Below are positions 13,209 to 15,192 of a stretch of 15,192 nt of DNA, piece after piece (position 1 is the first letter of the stretch; every line of letters begins with the position of its first letter). Origin of the DNA: RGIG3009 sp964490085 (GTDB taxonomy: Bacteria; Bacillota; Clostridia; Oscillospirales; Acutalibacteraceae); NCBI GenBank assembly GCA_964490085.1, contig CAZBAO010000032.1, forward strand, positions 1 to 15,192, written 5' to 3'. A program made the translations under genes and the position numbers. The notes below the pieces were generated by a model, which ran no database searches, was not told the origin of the DNA, and saw only the letters and a program-made list of their open reading frames with translations.

Positions 13209-14849
13209 ATGAAACTGGGTTTAGTTCGCTCGATCAGTGCGATCCTGATCGTGTGTGTATTGAGCGTATGCGTGCTCGCAGGCTGCGGTCCGACCGACGT
13301 TGATCCGCAAAATACAACGATGGATCCGAACGCCACCACGACCACGCTCAGTGATACCGTAACCTCGGATTCCGATGCTACCACGACTGCAACGGGCTCG
13401 CAAACGGCGAAGCCGTCGAGCTCCGCATCGGTTTCGAAGAGCACCGCGAGCACCGCGAGCACCGCCGCACCCACACAGGGCGCTGCGGCGATCACCGGTA
13501 TTGCGGTCAACGGCGTCGAGTTTGAGGATTTTGAGTACAGCACGAGAAGCTACACGTACTTCTTGCCTGCCGGCACTACCGCCGTACCGAAGGTGACGGC
13601 AACGAAAAGCTACGGCACCGGTGATATCCAGCTCACTCAGCCGACAAGCGTTAACGGCACCGCTAAGGTATCCTTGAACGGAGACACCTTTACCATTCAA
13701 TTTGTTGTAGCACGCTCGGAGGCTGACATGTTAAACAATACGTATTACAAACTGAAAACAGCTAAAAAACTGAACGTTGCGTATTTCGGCGGTTCCGTCA
13801 CAGACGGTCACGGCTCCACCAACCGCTCGAAGAGCTGGCGTTCGTTGACGACGGCTTGGCTGAAATCGCAGTATCCCTCGGCGAGCATCACGGAGACCAG
13901 TGCCGCGATCGGCGGCACGGGCACGATCTACGGTGCGTATCGCGCCATTCAGGATCTCAAGCTGACGAGTGCTTCCGAAAAACCGGATCTGGTCTTCGTC
14001 GAGTTTTCCGCCAACGACAAATATGACACATCCTACAACACCACTCCCGACGTGTACATGGAGTCGATCATCCAAACGATCTACCAATATGCGCCGCAGG
14101 CGGATATCGTGATGGTGTTCATCACCGATTTTACCTCCAAGGATACCGACTTTACACAGAAGGTCGCACATCAAAAGATCGCGGAGGCGTATCAGATCCC
14201 GTGCATTGACGTCGGCGCCACTCTCTGGAAAGAGATCGTGCAGGAAAACGGCGGTTCCGCGCCTGCGAGTGTGAATGATGCCGCTTGGGCGAAATACTTC
14301 ACCGACTCGGTGCACCCGACGGATGCGGGCTATGCTAAGTACGCCGCCTACGTGCAGGAGTTCCTGAAAAATATCTTCTCGAAAAAGACGGCAGTGCCGA
14401 GCAGCCTTACCAAATCCTACGTACCGATCAAGACAATTACCACGTTGCCGACAGCCCCGTATGTTGCTAATCTGAAAGGACTGACCCCCTCGGATACCAA
14501 CATTAAGGTCAACAGTAGCACGGGATACGCCACGGCGAGTACGACCGGCACGGTAAAGCTCTCCTTCAAGTTCACCGGAACCGACCTGAAGCTCTGGATC
14601 TACGGCTCGTCTGACACGCCGTCGACCGGCAAATTCCAAGTCGTGATCGACGGTACGCGGTACGACTCGGTCACCTTCAGCGCCAAAAACCATAAGGTCG
14701 TTCCGATCGTGAGCGGTCTTTCCAACGGTGAGCACACCGTCACCCTGACGCTGGGGCCGGAAACCAAAGGTGGCTCGGCGTATTTGGATCTTCGGTATTT
14801 CCTCATCAGCGGTGATACCCAGATGCGCGGTATTACACTGGTATCGTAA
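13209..14849 (+). CDS. Surface lipoprotein SGNH hydrolase with cadherin-like beta-sandwich
   Basis: A 546-residue lipoprotein, the third SGNH enzyme in the window and the most divergent. The signal peptide ends LAGC with C26 lipidated. A Thr/Ser/Ala linker covers about 27-92. A small beta-sandwich (about 93-170, with YTYFLPAGTTAVPKVTAT at 115-132) resembles the cadherin-like PF12733 fold. The SGNH domain spans about 185-390: GGSVTDG (194-200) with S196, GG at 235-236, FSAND with N269, and DSVH (366-369) giving D366 and H369. A C-terminal beta-rich domain (about 415-546) differs in sequence from those of the other two but keeps the FKFTGTDL pattern. It follows the FAD gene by 27 bp and ends the operon. 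An alternative ATG lies at 13203. Ester hydrolysis on a surface glycan is likely; the substrate is unknown. Confidence 0.85.
   Translation: MKLGLVRSISAILIVCVLSVCVLAGCGPTDVDPQNTTMDPNATTTTLSDTVTSDSDATTTATGSQTAKPSSSASVSKSTASTASTAAPTQGAAAITGIAVNGVEFEDFEYSTRSYTYFLPAGTTAVPKVTATKSYGTGDIQLTQPTSVNGTAKVSLNGDTFTIQFVVARSEADMLNNTYYKLKTAKKLNVAYFGGSVTDGHGSTNRSKSWRSLTTAWLKSQYPSASITETSAAIGGTGTIYGAYRAIQDLKLTSASEKPDLVFVEFSANDKYDTSYNTTPDVYMESIIQTIYQYAPQADIVMVFITDFTSKDTDFTQKVAHQKIAEAYQIPCIDVGATLWKEIVQENGGSAPASVNDAAWAKYFTDSVHPTDAGYAKYAAYVQEFLKNIFSKKTAVPSSLTKSYVPIKTITTLPTAPYVANLKGLTPSDTNIKVNSSTGYATASTTGTVKLSFKFTGTDLKLWIYGSSDTPSTGKFQVVIDGTRYDSVTFSAKNHKVVPIVSGLSNGEHTVTLTLGPETKGGSAYLDLRYFLISGDTQMRGITLVS
13440..13466 (+). 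repeat. 9-bp in-frame tandem repeat in lipoprotein linker
   Basis: Three copies of AGCACCGCG (the last ending in C) encode (Ser-Thr-Ala)3 at residues 78-86 of the SGNH lipoprotein linker. The unit length matches that of the repeat at 2652-2687, although the sequence differs. Confidence 0.75.
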
Positions 14850-14854
14850 TTTTG

Positions 14855-14891
14855 AAAAACGCTCTGCACCTGCTGGTGCAGAGCGTTTTTT
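14855..14891 (+). terminator. Rho-independent terminator at the end of the GH130-FAD-SGNH operon
   Basis: AAAAACGCTCTGCACC (14855-14870), loop TGCT, GGTGCAGAGCGTTTTT (14875-14890), with T tracts on both strands. It begins 5 bp after the stop codon and could also work for transcription arriving from the right. Confidence 0.9.
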
Positions 14892-14900
14892 GCAGACGAA

Positions 14901-14925
14901 AACCACGCGATAGTTTCGCGTGGTT
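14901..14925. other. Second hairpin of unknown role
   Basis: AACCACGCGA (14901-14910), loop TAGTT, TCGCGTGGTT (14916-14925). It has no T tract on the plus strand and only a weak one on the minus strand. It may be an mRNA 3'-end stabiliser or a weak terminator for an incoming minus-strand gene. The rest of 14926-14998 holds nothing I can identify. Confidence 0.4.
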
Positions 14926-14997
14926 CAAAAGAGCTTAAGCGATGAACGGAAATCATAGAAGTCAAAGGTAAACGTAGGAAGTGTTTTATGCTTTGCC

Positions 14998-15192
14998 TCC
15001 CTCTGATGAGGTAGCGAAGCGACATCCCTCAATATTTGTGCAACCCCACCCTTGCCTCTCCCTCCGGGAGAGGTGTCACCGCAGGTGACGGAGAGGGGGA
15101 AGAGCGGCGCGCCCTACGCGAAACAATGCTTGCCTCTGTACCCTCTCAGTCTCGCTGACGCTCGACAGCTCTCCCAGCGGGAGAGCCAAGTA
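14998..15192. repeat. Cluster of dispersed palindromic intergenic repeats
   Basis: The segment 14998-15028 repeats that at 7799-7829 with five transition differences. It is followed by hairpins CCTCTCCC-TCC-GGGAGAGG (15055-15073), GTCACC-GCA-GGTGAC (15075-15089) and GCTCTCCC-AGC-GGGAGAGC (15168-15186). No credible coding frame is present. This looks like a multicopy intergenic family continuing to, or past, the window edge. Confidence 0.6.

Noticed and set aside
13731..14906. 391-codon open frame on the minus strand
   Set aside because: It lies antisense to the third SGNH gene, has Arg/Gly/Val-rich low-information composition and no recognisable domain; it is a by-product of codon use on the opposite strand.

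Overview
The window looks like a chromosomal carbohydrate-use locus from an anaerobic, Gram-positive Clostridia-type bacterium, probably an uncultured gut Oscillospiraceae/Ruminococcaceae relative. The reasons are strong AGGAGG-type ribosome binding sites, lipobox signal peptides followed by long Thr/Ser-rich linkers, intrinsic terminators with T tracts, moderately GC-rich coding DNA, and dispersed palindromic repeats of a kind I associate with genomes of that group. This placement is inference; there is no rRNA or other phylogenetic marker in the window.

Layout. (1) 1-2077, plus strand: a zinc-less MDR-type dehydrogenase followed by a Gfo/Idh/MocA oxidoreductase, closed by a terminator. (2) 2136-4988, plus: an intergenic stretch with two good promoters and one doubtful 43-codon ORF, then two closely related SGNH/GDSL hydrolases in tandem. 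The first is a lipoprotein on a poly-Thr linker; the second has no export signal. A bidirectional terminator separates them from the convergent genes. (3) 5052-7559, minus: an amidohydrolase fused to an acyltransferase-like C-terminal half, then an AraC-family regulator 6 bp downstream. (4) 7560-7895: non-coding, holding a promoter, a dispersed palindromic repeat and a terminator. (5) 7896-8969, minus: a cytoplasmic beta-propeller protein with a sialidase-type Asp-box. (6) 8976-9280: a divergent promoter region. (7) 9281-14849, plus: a family 1 sugar-binding lipoprotein with no permeases nearby, a hairpin, then a tight three-gene run of GH130-type glycosidase/phosphorylase, FAD-dependent oxidoreductase and a third, divergent SGNH lipoprotein with a cadherin-like beta-sandwich. 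(8) 14850-15192: terminator, a second hairpin and more dispersed palindromic repeats.

How the genes may work together (inference): surface SGNH enzymes would remove acyl groups from a glycan or decorated glycoside, the solute-binding lipoprotein would capture the product, and the cytoplasmic SGNH, GH130 and propeller proteins would finish depolymerisation. The unusual number of redox enzymes (MDR, Gfo/Idh/MocA, FAD) suggests that sugars or glycosides are oxidised rather than only hydrolysed. The AraC protein is the only regulator present and is a candidate for control of the locus. I saw no CRISPR array, tRNA, rRNA, transposase or phage gene.
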